Shown in pieces: positions 1 to 11,179 of a stretch of DNA of 40,989 bases (position 1 is the first letter of the stretch; every line of letters begins with the position of its first letter). Location of the stretch: positions 1 through 40,989 of the forward strand of contig JAPWUP010000015.1 in assembly GCA_028275505.1 (NCBI GenBank), in the 5' to 3' direction. The translations under genes and the position numbers were made by a program. This DNA is from Bryobacteraceae bacterium (GTDB lineage Bacteria > Acidobacteriota > Terriglobia > Bryobacterales > Bryobacteraceae). The notes below the pieces were generated by a model. It saw nothing but the letters and a program-made list of their open reading frames with translations. It did not search any database and had not been told where the DNA came from.

Positions 1-16
1 CTTCGCTGCCGCTATC

Positions 17-1390
17 ATGTTAGCCATGCGCGGCCAGAGTCGAAGGGAGTTCCTGGGTAGCGTGACGGCCTTGACCGGCCTCAGGGCAGAATCTGCAACC
101 GCGAGCCTGCCGCCGAACTTCATCATCCTGTTCGCCGACGACTTGGGCTACGGCGACCTCGGCTGCTATGGCAGCCCCATGATCCGCACCCCGAACCTGG
201 ATCGCATGGCTGAAGAGGGCATGCGGTTCACTTCCTTCTATGCTGCCGCCTCGGTATGCACGCCCTCTCGCGTGGGACTCCTCACCGGGCGGTACGCCGT
301 TCGCGCCGGGCTGCCCAACAACACGGGACCGGACACCGTAGGTGGCTTACCGCTCAGCGAAATTTTGTTACCTCAGGTGCTCAAGTCGCGCGGCTATCGC
401 AGCATGATCGTTGGCAAGTGGCACCTGGGATTCCAGCCAAAGGAATACCTGCCCACGAGCCGCGGTTTCGACGCCTGGTTCGGCCTGCCCTATAGCAACG
501 ACATGCTCCCGCCGTGGGTCAAGACCAGGCGCCCGCTCCACCTCTATCGCGACGCCGAGCCGATCGAAGAGCTGACCGATCAGTCCCAATTGACGCCGCG
601 CTACACCGAGGAGGCCCTGCGCTTCATTCGCTCTTCGAGGGATCGGCCTTTCTTCCTGTACCTGGCCTATTCCATGCCGCATCTGCCGCTGAGCGCGCCG
701 GCGCAGTGGCTCGGGCGCTCGCGCGGCGGACTCTATGGGGACGTGATCGAGTTATTGGATTGGTCGGTGGGCCAGATCCTGCGCACTCTGAAAGAGGAAG
801 GACTCGATGCCCGCACCATGGTTCTCTTCACCAGCGACAACGGACCGTGGCACAACCTGCCTGCCCGCATGCTGGCCAAGGGCGTCGAGCCCTGGCATAC
901 CGGGTCCAAAGGCCCGTTGCGCGGCGCCAAAGGCACCACTTACGAGGGCGGCTTCCGCGTCCCGTGCATCGTGCGCTGGCCAGAGGTGGTGAAACCGCGT
1001 CAGGTCTGTTTCGAGATGGCCTCTGCGCTCGACTTGTTCCCGACCCTGGTCCGCGCGGCAGGAGCGACCATGCCCCACGATCGCGTCTACGATGGCGTGG
1101 ATCTGATGCCGCTGCTTCGGGACGGCAAGCCCTCTCCCCGGACGCGATTCTACTACTTCCTGGGCAAGACGCTGGAAGCGGTGCGCGAAGGTCCGTGGAA
1201 GTATCGCTTTGCCCGGAACAGCACCGAAAGCGGAGCCTCGCCGGAGCCGCCCGTGCCGGAACTCTTCCACCTGGAATGGGACCCGTGCGAGCTGTACAAC
1301 CTGTATGACCGACGCCGCGAACAGGCGGAGCGCCTGGCAGCTCTGATGAAGCAATTCGCGCAGGAAGTCGGCGCGGAACTCGCCGCCTGA
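17..1390 (+). CDS. Sulfatase (formylglycine-dependent, Cys type), probably Tat-exported
   Basis: This 457-residue protein is a sulfatase of the alkaline-phosphatase superfamily, which hydrolyses sulfate esters. The N-terminus reads SRREFLG, a twin-arginine motif, followed by a short, rather weak hydrophobic stretch, so export to the periplasm by Tat is likely. The mature protein starts with NFIILFADDLGYGDLG, whose Asp pair binds the catalytic calcium. CTPSR at about residue 80 is the C-x-P-x-R signature whose Cys becomes formylglycine. Further active-site elements are GKWHLG and the DNGPW metal ligand. A second ATG at 26 is an equally possible start. The substrate cannot be read from sequence. 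No maturase gene (anaerobic sulfatase-maturating enzyme or FGE) lies next to it, and the following genes are unrelated housekeeping genes. Confidence 0.9.
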   Translation: MLAMRGQSRREFLGSVTALTGLRAESATASLPPNFIILFADDLGYGDLGCYGSPMIRTPNLDRMAEEGMRFTSFYAAASVCTPSRVGLLTGRYAVRAGLPNNTGPDTVGGLPLSEILLPQVLKSRGYRSMIVGKWHLGFQPKEYLPTSRGFDAWFGLPYSNDMLPPWVKTRRPLHLYRDAEPIEELTDQSQLTPRYTEEALRFIRSSRDRPFFLYLAYSMPHLPLSAPAQWLGRSRGGLYGDVIELLDWSVGQILRTLKEEGLDARTMVLFTSDNGPWHNLPARMLAKGVEPWHTGSKGPLRGAKGTTYEGGFRVPCIVRWPEVVKPRQVCFEMASALDLFPTLVRAAGATMPHDRVYDGVDLMPLLRDGKPSPRTRFYYFLGKTLEAVREGPWKYRFARNSTESGASPEPPVPELFHLEWDPCELYNLYDRRREQAERLAALMKQFAQEVGAELAA

Positions 1391-1502
1391 GCGAACCCGC
1401 GAAGGATCCCGGCCGCAGCGGGCCGCCCCGAATCCCTCGCCCGGCCTGACCCCGCGTGGCTTCAACGGCGATGGTGCAGGAAGGCGCTCACTGAGGACGC
1501 CA

Positions 1503-1531
1503 TTGCCTGCCCGGCCTGATCGGGCGATAAT
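1503..1531 (+). promoter_or_regulatory. Candidate sigma-70 promoter for clpX
   Basis: TTGCCT at 1503-1508 and GATAAT at 1526-1531 are separated by 17 bp, which matches a housekeeping promoter (4 of 6 and 5 of 6 consensus bases). Transcription would start near 1538, leaving a leader of about 50 nt before the GTG start of clpX. The rest of the 200-base gap between the sulfatase gene and clpX shows nothing else recognisable. Confidence 0.45.
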
Positions 1532-1590
1532 AGAAGCAGGTCGGCGACCATGAGGCGGCCCGCCCAAAACCACGGCCGGGGAGCACAAAA

Positions 1591-2850
1591 GTGAGGCGTT
1601 CGGGTCCGGATGAGCCGCTGCGCTGTTCTTTCTGCCACAAAAGCCAGGACGTCGTCGGCAAGCTGATCTCCTCGCCTGGCGATTACCCGCGCGTCTACAT
1701 CTGCGACGAGTGCGTGGCGGTGTGCAACTCGATTCTCGAGGAAGACCGCCACGAAACGGCTTTCTCGGCGCCCCACAAGCTGCCCAAGCCGCAGGAGCTG
1801 AAAGAATACCTGGATCAGTACGTCATCGGGCAGGAGGAAGTCAAGAAAAAGCTGGCGGTGGCTGTTTACAACCACTACAAGCGCATTCACATGAGCCGCC
1901 AGCGCAGCTCGGATGTCGAGCTGTCCAAGTCGAACATCCTTCTGATCGGCCCGACCGGGTCGGGCAAAACCTTGCTGGCGCAGACGCTGGCGCGGATCCT
2001 GGACGTGCCTTTCGCCATCGCCGACGCCACCTCGCTGACGGAAGCCGGCTACGTAGGCGAGGACGTGGAAAACATCATCCTGCGGCTGTTGCAGAACGCG
2101 GACTGGGACGTGCAACGTTGCCAGCAAGGCATCATCTACATTGACGAGATTGACAAGATCAGCCGCAAGGACGAGAATCCTTCGATCACGCGCGACGTTT
2201 CCGGGGAGGGCGTTCAACAGGCCCTGCTGAAGATTCTCGAGGGCACCATCGCCAACGTGCCGCCGCAGGGCGGGCGCAAGCATCCGCACCAGGAATTCAC
2301 GCCCGTGGACACCACCAACATCCTGTTCATCTGCGGCGGCGCCTTCGTGGGGCTGGAGAAGATCATCGCGCGGCGGATCGGCAAGAAGACCATCGGCTTC
2401 CTGGAGCCCGAACAGCGCGACGGGGCGCCGGCAGGTCGCCGCGATACGGATCTGCTGGCCCAAGTGCAGCCGGAGGATCTGATCAAGTTTGGATTCATTC
2501 CCGAATTCGTGGGCCGGCTGCCGGTGGTCGCGGTACTGGAAGAGCTGGACAAGAACGCCCTCATCGAGATCCTGACCAAGCCCAAGAACGCCATCATCCG
2601 GCAGTATCAGAAACTGTTCGAGTTCGAAAATGTTAAACTGAGATTTAGCGAGGATGCGCTCGAGGCCATTGCCACCCAGGCCTTGGAACGCAAGGTGGGT
2701 GCGCGAGGCCTGCGCATGATCCTGGAAGAGCTCATGCTCGACCTCATGTACTATCTCCCCTCGTACCGGAAGGTGCGCGAGTTCGTGGTCACCAAGGAGA
2801 TGGTCATGTCCAGGAAGATCAACCTCGCTTTGCTGGAGAAGGCGGGCTGA
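1591..2850 (+). CDS. clpX: ATP-dependent protease ATP-binding subunit ClpX
   Basis: This 419-residue protein is the AAA+ unfoldase that feeds substrates to the ClpP peptidase in the cytoplasm. The N-terminal zinc-binding domain has CSFC and CDEC pairs (about residues 11-40). It is followed by Walker A GPTGSGKT, the pore loop GYVGED, Walker B IIYIDEID and the IGF tripeptide (KTIGFLEP) that docks to ClpP, so it should be a true ClpP partner. The start is GTG, chosen because translation begins directly before the zinc domain. No clpP is present in the window; the usual tig-clpP-clpX order is not seen and the neighbour upstream is a sulfatase gene. The lon gene follows after 133 bp, so a protein-quality-control transcript clpX-lon is plausible. 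Confidence 0.97.
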   Translation: MRRSGPDEPLRCSFCHKSQDVVGKLISSPGDYPRVYICDECVAVCNSILEEDRHETAFSAPHKLPKPQELKEYLDQYVIGQEEVKKKLAVAVYNHYKRIHMSRQRSSDVELSKSNILLIGPTGSGKTLLAQTLARILDVPFAIADATSLTEAGYVGEDVENIILRLLQNADWDVQRCQQGIIYIDEIDKISRKDENPSITRDVSGEGVQQALLKILEGTIANVPPQGGRKHPHQEFTPVDTTNILFICGGAFVGLEKIIARRIGKKTIGFLEPEQRDGAPAGRRDTDLLAQVQPEDLIKFGFIPEFVGRLPVVAVLEELDKNALIEILTKPKNAIIRQYQKLFEFENVKLRFSEDALEAIATQALERKVGARGLRMILEELMLDLMYYLPSYRKVREFVVTKEMVMSRKINLALLEKAG

Positions 2851-2939
2851 GCGCTCGCTTGCCGCGAGTCCGCCTGAGGGGCCGCGGCGCAGCCCGGCGG
2901 ATCCGAATCTGGGGGGCGCGAGAAGCCATTACCGGGGCA

Positions 2940-2970
2940 GGCAGTCAGCAACCCCGGGAATCGGACTGCC
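2940..2970. promoter_or_regulatory. Inverted repeat just upstream of lon
   Basis: GGCAGTC (2940-2946) and GACTGCC (2964-2970) are perfect 7-bp arms around a 17-base centre, and the right arm ends 13 bases before the lon start. It could be an operator or an mRNA leader hairpin that affects lon initiation. No regulator can be named from the sequence. Confidence 0.3.
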
Positions 2971-2983
2971 GGGACGACAGTAA

Positions 2984-5410
<2,427 letters not shown>

Positions 5411-5465
5411 GAATTGTCGAATCGCCGTTTCCGATCCCTCGGGAGCGGCGGGAGGAGTAACTGCC

Positions 5466-7031
5466 TTGCCCAACCAGATGGAAGACCGCGAGAATAAAGC
5501 CAATCCGACCACCGTTCAGGAAGCCAATCCACCGGTCCTCACCGCGCAGGAGGACAAACCTGCCCCTGCGGCCGAGACCAAGCCGGTCGCAGGCGAGACC
5601 AAGGCGCCCTCCGCGCCCGTCGCCGAGTCCAAGGCCGCGGAAGCCAGGCCTGCCGAGGCTACGGCGGCGCCGCCCAAGCGCAAGCAGGGCGAAAAGCAGG
5701 CCGAGAAGTCCGGCAACAAGGAAGCCGCAAACAAGGAAGCGGCAAACAAGGAAGCCGGCAATACCACTACGACCGCGCCCTCGCTCGACCTCAAGGTCCT
5801 CAAGGAGATGAGCATCCAGCAGCTCAATCAGATCGCCAAGGATCTGGGGATCAGCGGCGCTGCGGGCATGCGCAAGCAGGATCTGATCTTCAAGATCCTG
5901 CAGGCGCAGGCCGAAAAAGCGGGCCTGATTTTCTCCGAGGGCGTCCTGGAGTGCCTGCCGGACGGCTTTGGCTTCCTGCGCGCTCCCGAGTACAACTACC
6001 TGCCCGGGCCGGACGACGTCTATGTGTCTCCCTCCCAGATCCGGCGCTTCGATCTGCGGACGGGCGACACCATCTCGGGCCAGATCCGGCCGCCCAAAGA
6101 GGGCGAGCGCTACTTCGCCCTGATCAAGGTAGACGCCATCAACTTTGAGCCGCCCGAAGAAGCGCGCACCCGAATCTTCTTCGACAACCTGACCCCGCTT
6201 TACCCCAACCAGCGCATTCGCCTGGAAACCACGCGGGACAATTACTCCGGGCGCATCATGGATCTGCTTACCCCGATCGGCAAGGGCCAGCGTGGCCTGA
6301 TCGTGGCGCCACCGCGCACGGGCAAGACGATGCTCTTGCAGTCCATCGCCAACTCGATCACCACCAATCACCCGGAGATCATCCTGATCGTGCTGCTGAT
6401 TGACGAGCGCCCCGAGGAAGTGACCGACATGCAGCGCTCGGTCAAGGGAGAGGTCATTTACTCGACCTTTGACGAACCCGCCTCCCGGCACGTGCAGGTG
6501 GCCGAGATGGTGATCGAGAAGGCCAAGCGCCTGGTGGAGCACAAGCGCGACGTCGTCATCCTGCTGGATTCGATCACGCGCCTGGCGCGCGCCTACAACA
6601 CGATCGTGCCGCCTTCGGGCAAGGTCCTCTCGGGCGGCGTGGACGCCAACGCCTTGCAGCGTCCCAAGCGTTTCTTCGGCGCGGCCCGCAATATCGAGGA
6701 GGGCGGTTCGCTCACCATCATCGCCACTGCCCTGATTGACACCGGCAGCCGCATGGACGACGTGATTTTCGAAGAGTTCAAAGGCACCGGCAACATGGAG
6801 ATCCACCTGGACCGGCGCCTCGTGGACAAGCGCATCTTCCCGGCCATTGACATCCACAAGAGCGGCACGCGCAAGGAAGAGCTGCTGCAACCCAAGGAGG
6901 AGCTCCAGCGGGTGTGGGTGCTGCGCAAGGTCCTGGCGCCGCTTTCGCCCGTGGAAGCGATGGAACTGCTGCTGGAAAAGCTCTCCAAGACGCGCAACAA
7001 CGCCGAGTTCCTGGCTTCGATGAGCAGCTAG
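5466..7031 (+). CDS. rho: Transcription termination factor Rho with long N-terminal extension
   Basis: Rho is the hexameric RNA helicase that ends transcription. From the TTG at 5466 it is 521 residues. TTG is chosen because GGAGGAG at 5451-5457 is 8 nt upstream; the next in-frame start, ATG at 5478, is too far from it. The first 105 or so residues are a low-complexity Ala/Glu/Lys/Pro region with a tandem NKEAA-type repeat, ahead of the Rho N domain ([20 protein letters not shown]) and the cold-shock RNA-binding domain with GFGFLR. The ATPase has Walker A APPRTGKT and Walker [10 protein letters not shown]. Charged N-terminal insertions in Rho are known in other high-GC bacteria and add RNA contacts. 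The open frame runs back into lon (to 5379), but that part looks non-coding. Confidence 0.96.
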   Translation: MPNQMEDRENKANPTTVQEANPPVLTAQEDKPAPAAETKPVAGETKAPSAPVAESKAAEARPAEATAAPPKRKQGEKQAEKSGNKEAANKEAANKEAGNTTTTAPSLDLKVLKEMSIQQLNQIAKDLGISGAAGMRKQDLIFKILQAQAEKAGLIFSEGVLECLPDGFGFLRAPEYNYLPGPDDVYVSPSQIRRFDLRTGDTISGQIRPPKEGERYFALIKVDAINFEPPEEARTRIFFDNLTPLYPNQRIRLETTRDNYSGRIMDLLTPIGKGQRGLIVAPPRTGKTMLLQSIANSITTNHPEIILIVLLIDERPEEVTDMQRSVKGEVIYSTFDEPASRHVQVAEMVIEKAKRLVEHKRDVVILLDSITRLARAYNTIVPPSGKVLSGGVDANALQRPKRFFGAARNIEEGGSLTIIATALIDTGSRMDDVIFEEFKGTGNMEIHLDRRLVDKRIFPAIDIHKSGTRKEELLQPKEELQRVWVLRKVLAPLSPVEAMELLLEKLSKTRNNAEFLASMSS

Positions 7032-7070
7032 GCGGCGGGAGCGCGCTGGCGCGGACGGGGCGGCGCCGTC

Positions 7071-7292
7071 ATGTCCGGCAAGCACAGCGTCTGGGCGTTG
7101 GTGGGCCGCTACAGCGGCCTGGCCTTCTTGCTGCCCGCCAGCACGTTCGCCGGCTACGCGCTGGGATGGGCGCTGGACCATCTGTTTCAAACAAATTTCC
7201 TCTATCTTGTTTTCCTTTTGTTCGGCATCGCAGGCGGCTTTCTCGAGCTGGTCCGCACCCTGCGCAGGGATCTAGAAGATGAGCGACGTTGA
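7071..7292 (+). CDS. AtpZ/AtpI-family small membrane protein of the ATP synthase operon
   Basis: This 73-residue protein has two predicted membrane helices (roughly residues 10-33 and 41-62) joined by a short loop with GWALDHLFQT, the pattern of the AtpZ family found in front of ATP synthase genes. Members are thought to help c-ring assembly or to move Mg2+ or Ca2+ during assembly. It follows rho by 39 bp and overlaps the next gene by 14 bp, so it heads the ATP synthase cluster. Confidence 0.7.
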   Translation: MSGKHSVWALVGRYSGLAFLLPASTFAGYALGWALDHLFQTNFLYLVFLLFGIAGGFLELVRTLRRDLEDERR

Positions 7293-7665
7293 AGCGATCC
7301 GCGTGGAGCGCGCGCTGACCCGGATCCGTCGGTGGATGGCGGTGCTGGCGGTAGCGGGCACGGGGGCGGCGCTGTGGGTCGAGGGTCCAGCCTGGGGCGC
7401 CGGGTTTCTTGCCGGAGCTCTGGGCGCGATGGCCAACTTCCGCTGGCTGGAGCAACTGGCTGCGGGGCTGGATCCGCGGCGCGCCGCGCGCCGCCTGCGT
7501 TGGGCGGTGCTGTTCGGATTGCGCTACGTACTCCTGGGCGCGGCCGCCTATGTTATAGTGAAACTGTTTGGTTTCAGCGGCCTGGCGATCCTCGCCGGCC
7601 TGCTGGTCGCCGCCGCGGCCGTGCTGGCGGAACTGGTTTACGAGCTCTTCCATGCAGGAACATGA
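7279..7665 (+). CDS. ATP synthase subunit I-like membrane protein
   Basis: This 128-residue protein has about four hydrophobic segments (near residues 18-36, 37-55, 72-92 and 95-118) and sits directly before subunit a, where AtpI is usually found. The sequence itself is weakly conserved, so the call rests on size, topology and place. Its start overlaps the end of the preceding gene by 14 bp and its end overlaps the start of atpB by 14 bp, which indicates translational coupling along the operon. The probable role is c-ring assembly. Confidence 0.65.
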   Translation: MSDVEAIRVERALTRIRRWMAVLAVAGTGAALWVEGPAWGAGFLAGALGAMANFRWLEQLAAGLDPRRAARRLRWAVLFGLRYVLLGAAAYVIVKLFGFSGLAILAGLLVAAAAVLAELVYELFHAGT

Positions 7666-8392
7666 ACTCTGGCTGACCCGCCTTTTCAATGATCACCTGG
7701 CCGGCGCGGCCAACGCCATCCTGGGCTGGTTCGGCCTCCAGGCGGAAAATCCGGCGCGGCCGTGGTCGAACTTCATCGTCATGCAGATCCTGGTGGCGGC
7801 GATCATCATGGTCGTGTTCGCCGTTCTGCGGGGCCGCCTCTCGATGGACCGCCCCGGCAAGCTCCAGCACTGCTTCGAAATCATCTACACGTTCTTGCGC
7901 GACCAGGCCGATGAAGTGGTGGGCCACGGCGGCCGCGCCTATCTTCCCTTCTTCGGCACGATTTTCATTTTCATCCTGTTTTCCAACCTGCTGGGGATCA
8001 TCCCGGGCTTTGAGTCGCCCACGATGTTCCCCTACGTGCCGGCAGGATGCGCGGTAGCGGCGTTTCTGTTTTATCACTGGGCCGGCATCCGGGCGCAGGG
8101 GCTGGGCCGGTACCTGGCGCACTTCGCGGGACCCATCCCCGCGATGGCGCCCATCATGGTGCCGATCGAGCTGGTGAGCCACCTGGGCCGCCCGCTGTCG
8201 CTCACCGTGCGACTGTTCGCCAACATGTACGCCGGTGAGCAGATCACCCTGGTCTTTATCAGCCTGTCCTATCTGGTGGTTCCGGCTGTCTTCATGGGCC
8301 TGCATGTCTTCGTGGCTTTCTTGCAGGCTTACGTGTTCGCCCTGCTGACCATGGTTTACGTGGCGGGGGCGATCGCGCACGAGGAGCATTGA
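7652..8392 (+). CDS. atpB: F-type ATP synthase subunit a
   Basis: This 246-residue integral membrane protein forms the ion half-channels of Fo and, with the c ring, turns ion flow into rotation. The start at 7652 is chosen because MQEHELWLTRLFNDH begins like other a subunits; the open frame extends further upstream only inside the previous gene. The essential arginine lies in LTVRLFANMYAGE, and upstream VPIELVSHLGRPLS is the standard helix preceding it. The gene is separated from atpE by 99 bp. Subunits b and delta and all of F1 are absent here, so the synthase genes are split over at least two loci in this genome. Confidence 0.95.
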   Translation: MQEHELWLTRLFNDHLAGAANAILGWFGLQAENPARPWSNFIVMQILVAAIIMVVFAVLRGRLSMDRPGKLQHCFEIIYTFLRDQADEVVGHGGRAYLPFFGTIFIFILFSNLLGIIPGFESPTMFPYVPAGCAVAAFLFYHWAGIRAQGLGRYLAHFAGPIPAMAPIMVPIELVSHLGRPLSLTVRLFANMYAGEQITLVFISLSYLVVPAVFMGLHVFVAFLQAYVFALLTMVYVAGAIAHEEH

Positions 8393-8424
8393 TCCGGGAT
8401 TGATCGCTCTCCAGTGTGAGCCCG

Positions 8425-8450
8425 TCCCGCCGAAGCCTGCGAGGGCGGGA
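8425..8450 (+). promoter_or_regulatory. Stem-loop in the atpB-atpE spacer
   Basis: TCCCGCC (8425-8431) pairs with GGCGGGA (8444-8450) around a 12-base loop. It sits between atpB and a strong Shine-Dalgarno (AAGGAGAG) in front of atpE. A processing or stabilising hairpin that raises atpE expression relative to atpB would fit the high c-subunit stoichiometry; this role is inferred. Confidence 0.35.
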
Positions 8451-8491
8451 ACCACCTCCTGGGAGCAATTTCATAGCAAGGAGAGAGTCGC

Positions 8492-8800
8492 ATGACGGCA
8501 AAGAGAATCCTGCTGTTGCTGGCGCTGCTCGTTCTGGCGGCGCCGATGTTCGCCCAGGCGCCGGGCGCCGGGCAACCCGACACGAAATGGATCTGGATCA
8601 CCTCCGGGTTTTCCATGGCGATCGCCTCGGCCGGCTGCGGCATCGCGCAGGCCAAGGCGGTGGCCGCGTCCGCCGAGGCCATGGGTCGCAATCCGGGGGC
8701 GGCGGCAGCCATCCGCTTCGCGCTGGTGCTCGGCCTGGTGCTGATCGAGTCCCTGGCCTTGTACACCCTGGTGATCATCTTCGCCAAGGTCACTGCCTGA
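8492..8800 (+). CDS. atpE: F-type ATP synthase subunit c with N-terminal signal-like extension
   Basis: This 102-residue proteolipid forms the rotor ring. It is longer than the usual 70-90 residues because it begins with a signal-peptide-like stretch (RILLLLALLVLAAPMFAQA) before the two ring helices. The polar loop is GRNPGA. The ion-binding carboxylate is the Glu in GLVLIESLALY, followed by Ser at +1 and Tyr at +5. A Gln in GIAQAKA of helix 1 stands 13 residues before the loop Arg, and the Glu 20 residues after it. These are the positions of the Gln, Glu, Ser and Tyr ligands in Na+-dependent c subunits. Helix 1 lacks the usual Pro four residues before the Gln (Cys here). AAGGAGAG lies 8 nt upstream of the ATG. 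Confidence 0.93.
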   Translation: MTAKRILLLLALLVLAAPMFAQAPGAGQPDTKWIWITSGFSMAIASAGCGIAQAKAVAASAEAMGRNPGAAAAIRFALVLGLVLIESLALYTLVIIFAKVTA

Positions 8801-8806
8801 GACGCG

Positions 8807-8832
8807 GCGGGGAGCCTGGCGAGGCTCCCCGC
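8807..8832 (+). terminator. Strong stem-loop after atpE
   Basis: GCGGGGAGCC (8807-8816) and GGCTCCCCGC (8823-8832) form a perfect 10-bp stem with a 6-base loop right after the atpE stop. The following bases (tacccttgcctt) are only moderately T-rich, so it is an imperfect intrinsic terminator. It probably ends or attenuates the ATP synthase transcript and protects its 3' end. Confidence 0.55.
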
Positions 8833-8848
8833 TACCCTTGCCTTGCCC

Positions 8849-9736
8849 ATGCTCAAACTGCAAGGGATCTTCCCGCCCATCACTACGCCATTCGACGCAA
8901 ACGGCGAACTGTACCGCGCCAAGCTGAAGCACAACATCGAACGCTGGAACCAGACGGGGCTGGCCGGCTATGTGGTCTGCGGCTCTACCGGTGAAAGCGT
9001 CATGCTCACCGCCGAGGAGAAGGTTCGGCTGTGGGAGTGGGCGGCGGAGTTCGCAGCCCCGGACAAGATCCTCATTGCAGGCACGGGCATGGAAAGCGTG
9101 CGCGAGACCGTGGAGCTGACGAACCGGGCAGCGTCGCTGGGCTACCGCGCTGCGATGGTGCGCACGCCTCACTACTACAAGAACCTTCTTTGCAATCCCG
9201 AAGCGCAGGCGCTCTATTTCCGGGCCGTGGCTGACCAGTCGCGCATCCCCATCATGATTTACAACTGGCCCCAGGCGACCGGCCTCGACATTCCCGCGGA
9301 AACCGTGGCGCTGCTCTCCGAGCATCCCAACATCATCGCCATCAAGGAAAGCTCGGGGAACCTGGAAAAGGTCATGCGCATGGTCCGCGAGGTACGACCA
9401 GGCTTCCAGGTGCTGGTGGGTTCGGCGCCGACTCTGTACCCTTCGCTGATGATAGGCGCCGTCGGCGCCGTGCTGGCCTTCGCCAACGCCGCTCCGCTGG
9501 CGACGCTCGCCATCTGGGAGGCGGTGCGCACCCGCGAATACGAGGCAGCTCTGGACTGGCAAAATCGCATTGCGCATGCCGCTAGCTTGGTGACCACGGT
9601 TTATGGCGTTCCGGGCCTGAAGTACGCCATGGATCTCAAGGGTTACTACGGAGGGCCGCCCCGCCTGCCCCTGACGCCACCCTCCCCCGAAGCCAGGCGC
9701 CGAATCGAGGAAGCCTTCCGGGATCTGAAGGGTTAG
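8849..9736 (+). CDS. Dihydrodipicolinate synthase/N-acetylneuraminate lyase family aldolase
   Basis: This class I Schiff-base aldolase of about 295 residues joins or splits pyruvate with an aldehyde. CGSTGES is the pyruvate carboxylate-binding loop, the tyrosine of IYNWP is the proton relay and the lysine of IAIKESSG forms the Schiff base. The family includes DapA (lysine pathway), 4-hydroxy-2-oxoglutarate aldolase and several sugar-acid aldolases. The sequence has none of the neighbours needed to choose between them (no dapB, dapL or sugar-acid genes), so dapA is not assigned. The ATG at 8849 is preferred over the TTG at 8843. The gene follows the atpE stem-loop and probably has its own promoter. 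Confidence 0.85.
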   Translation: MLKLQGIFPPITTPFDANGELYRAKLKHNIERWNQTGLAGYVVCGSTGESVMLTAEEKVRLWEWAAEFAAPDKILIAGTGMESVRETVELTNRAASLGYRAAMVRTPHYYKNLLCNPEAQALYFRAVADQSRIPIMIYNWPQATGLDIPAETVALLSEHPNIIAIKESSGNLEKVMRMVREVRPGFQVLVGSAPTLYPSLMIGAVGAVLAFANAAPLATLAIWEAVRTREYEAALDWQNRIAHAASLVTTVYGVPGLKYAMDLKGYYGGPPRLPLTPPSPEARRRIEEAFRDLKG

Positions 9737-9784
9737 AACCGCGCGGCCGGCGTCCGCCCGGCCACGTCCGCATCTAATCAGGGT

Positions 9785-10375
9785 ATGAGAGGGCTCAGCA
9801 AGGGACTGGCTTTGCTCATTGTCGCCGGGGCGCTGCCGGCGCAGGAGTGGCAGATTGACAGCGCGCATTCCTCCGTGCAATTCGCGGTGCGCCACATGAT
9901 GGTGGCCACCGTGCGCGGATCGTTCGGCAAGATCAACGGCAAGGTTCGCTGGGATCCCGCGAATCCTGCTGCCGCGAGCGTTGAGGCCCAGGTGGAGGTG
10001 GCAAGCATTGATACACGCGAGCCCAAGCGGGATGCCCACCTGCGCAGTCCGGATTTCTTCGACGCCGAGAAGTTCCCGGTCATGACCTTCCGATCCACGT
10101 CCATCACCCCGGCGGGTCCGGGCCGGTACAAGATGGCCGGCGAGTTGACCATCCGGGGCGTGACGCGGCCTGTGGTGTTCGATGTGGAGGGACCCGCTCA
10201 GCCCGTTCGCGGCATGGGTGGAGAACTCCGAACCGGCGCCACAGCCACCGCGAGGATTAACCGTAAGGATTTTGGGATGACCTGGAACCGAGTCTTGGAC
10301 ACCGGCGGCGTCGCCGTGGGCGAGGAAGTAACGATCACGGTAGACGTCGCCTTGGTGCAAAGGCCTTCCAAGTAA
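9785..10375 (+). CDS. YceI family periplasmic lipid-binding protein
   Basis: This 196-residue protein begins with a signal peptide (LSKGLALLIVAGALPAQ) and continues with the typical YceI start WQIDSAHSSVQFAVRHMMVATVRGSF (quoted in part: WQIDSAHSSVQF, VRHMMVATV). FKAT-like elements follow (FPVMTFRSTSI, GELTIRGVTRPV), as does NRKDFGMTWN near the end. YceI proteins are lipocalin-like barrels that bind polyisoprenoids or other amphiphiles in the periplasm. It stands alone; the ECF sigma gene begins 122 bp further on behind its own promoter. A TAAT-containing stretch lies just before the ATG, but no clear ribosome site is seen. Confidence 0.9.
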   Translation: MRGLSKGLALLIVAGALPAQEWQIDSAHSSVQFAVRHMMVATVRGSFGKINGKVRWDPANPAAASVEAQVEVASIDTREPKRDAHLRSPDFFDAEKFPVMTFRSTSITPAGPGRYKMAGELTIRGVTRPVVFDVEGPAQPVRGMGGELRTGATATARINRKDFGMTWNRVLDTGGVAVGEEVTITVDVALVQRPSK

Positions 10376-10405
10376 TGTCGCTCGCGGGCGCCGGCCTCGC
10401 CGGGG

Positions 10406-10434
10406 GGAACTAACGAGGAGCCTCCGGTGTCCAA
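10406..10434 (+). promoter_or_regulatory. Candidate ECF-type (SigE-like) promoter before the sigma gene
   Basis: GGAACTA at 10406-10412 and TCCAA at 10430-10434 are spaced by 17 bp, which closely matches the GGAACTT-N16/17-TCNAA pattern recognised by RpoE-type ECF factors. It lies about 65 bases before the GTG of the sigma gene, so autoregulation is likely. The match is by eye only. Confidence 0.4.
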
Positions 10435-10497
10435 TCAGTTGCACGAGGAGGCGTTTCCTGCTACTTTGTAGGTGGGTTCGCCCAGCGAGGCGTCACC

Positions 10498-11175
10498 GTG
10501 AGAAGCAGGATTTTGGACGTGGATGGACCCGAGGGGGTCCCGTTGCCGCCCGAGGAGGAAGGCGGCGAGTGGGATGAAGCCAGGCTGCTGGAAGGCCTGC
10601 GTAGCGGCTCCGAGCAAGCCTACGAGACGCTCATCCGCCTGTTCCAGCAGCCCGTTTACAGTCTCGTGTACCGCCTCCTCGACGATCCCTCGGAAGCTTG
10701 CGATGTGGTTCAGGATGTTTTCCTGAAGATTTTCCGCAAGGTGGGATCGTTCCGGGGCGACAGCAGCTTGAAGACTTGGGTCTACCGCATCGCGGTCAAC
10801 GAGGCCCTGAACCACCAGCGCTGGTTCAACCGGCACCGGCGGCAAGAGGTCGACTTGGAAGGGAACGAGGAGGTTCCCGGCTACGGGAACAAGATTCCCG
10901 ACCGGCGACCCAGCCCCTATGATTACGTGGTCGAGATCGAGCAGCACGCCATGATCGAGGCGGCGCTGGCCCGCTTGAACCCCAGCTTTCGGGCCGCTGT
11001 GGTCTTGCGGGATATCGAGGAACTGAGCTACGAGGAGATCGCAGAGATTCTCCAAGTAGCTCTGGGTACGGTGAAATCCCGGATCCAGCGCGGCCGCGAG
11101 GCGCTGCGCCGGGATCTGGCAGAACGGCTGGAGCCCGAGCCGAGCTTGAGCTGGACACCGGAGCCAGCACAGTGA
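10498..11175 (+). CDS. RNA polymerase sigma factor, ECF/RpoE type
   Basis: This 225-residue sigma-70 family factor of the extracytoplasmic-function class directs RNA polymerase to stress promoters. Region 2 runs from YETLIRLFQQPVYSLVYRLL (about residue 40) through DVVQDVFLKIFRKV and the promoter-melting part TWVYRIAVNEALNH. Region 4 is LSYEEIAEILQVALGTVKSR, a helix-turn-helix. There is a short N-terminal acidic lead (about 25 residues) and an acidic linker. The start is GTG. The stop is followed after 4 bases by a zinc-finger anti-sigma gene, the classical paired arrangement, and a GGAAC-type promoter lies upstream. Confidence 0.93.
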   Translation: MRSRILDVDGPEGVPLPPEEEGGEWDEARLLEGLRSGSEQAYETLIRLFQQPVYSLVYRLLDDPSEACDVVQDVFLKIFRKVGSFRGDSSLKTWVYRIAVNEALNHQRWFNRHRRQEVDLEGNEEVPGYGNKIPDRRPSPYDYVVEIEQHAMIEAALARLNPSFRAAVVLRDIEELSYEEIAEILQVALGTVKSRIQRGREALRRDLAERLEPEPSLSWTPEPAQ

Positions 11176-11179
11176 CGCC

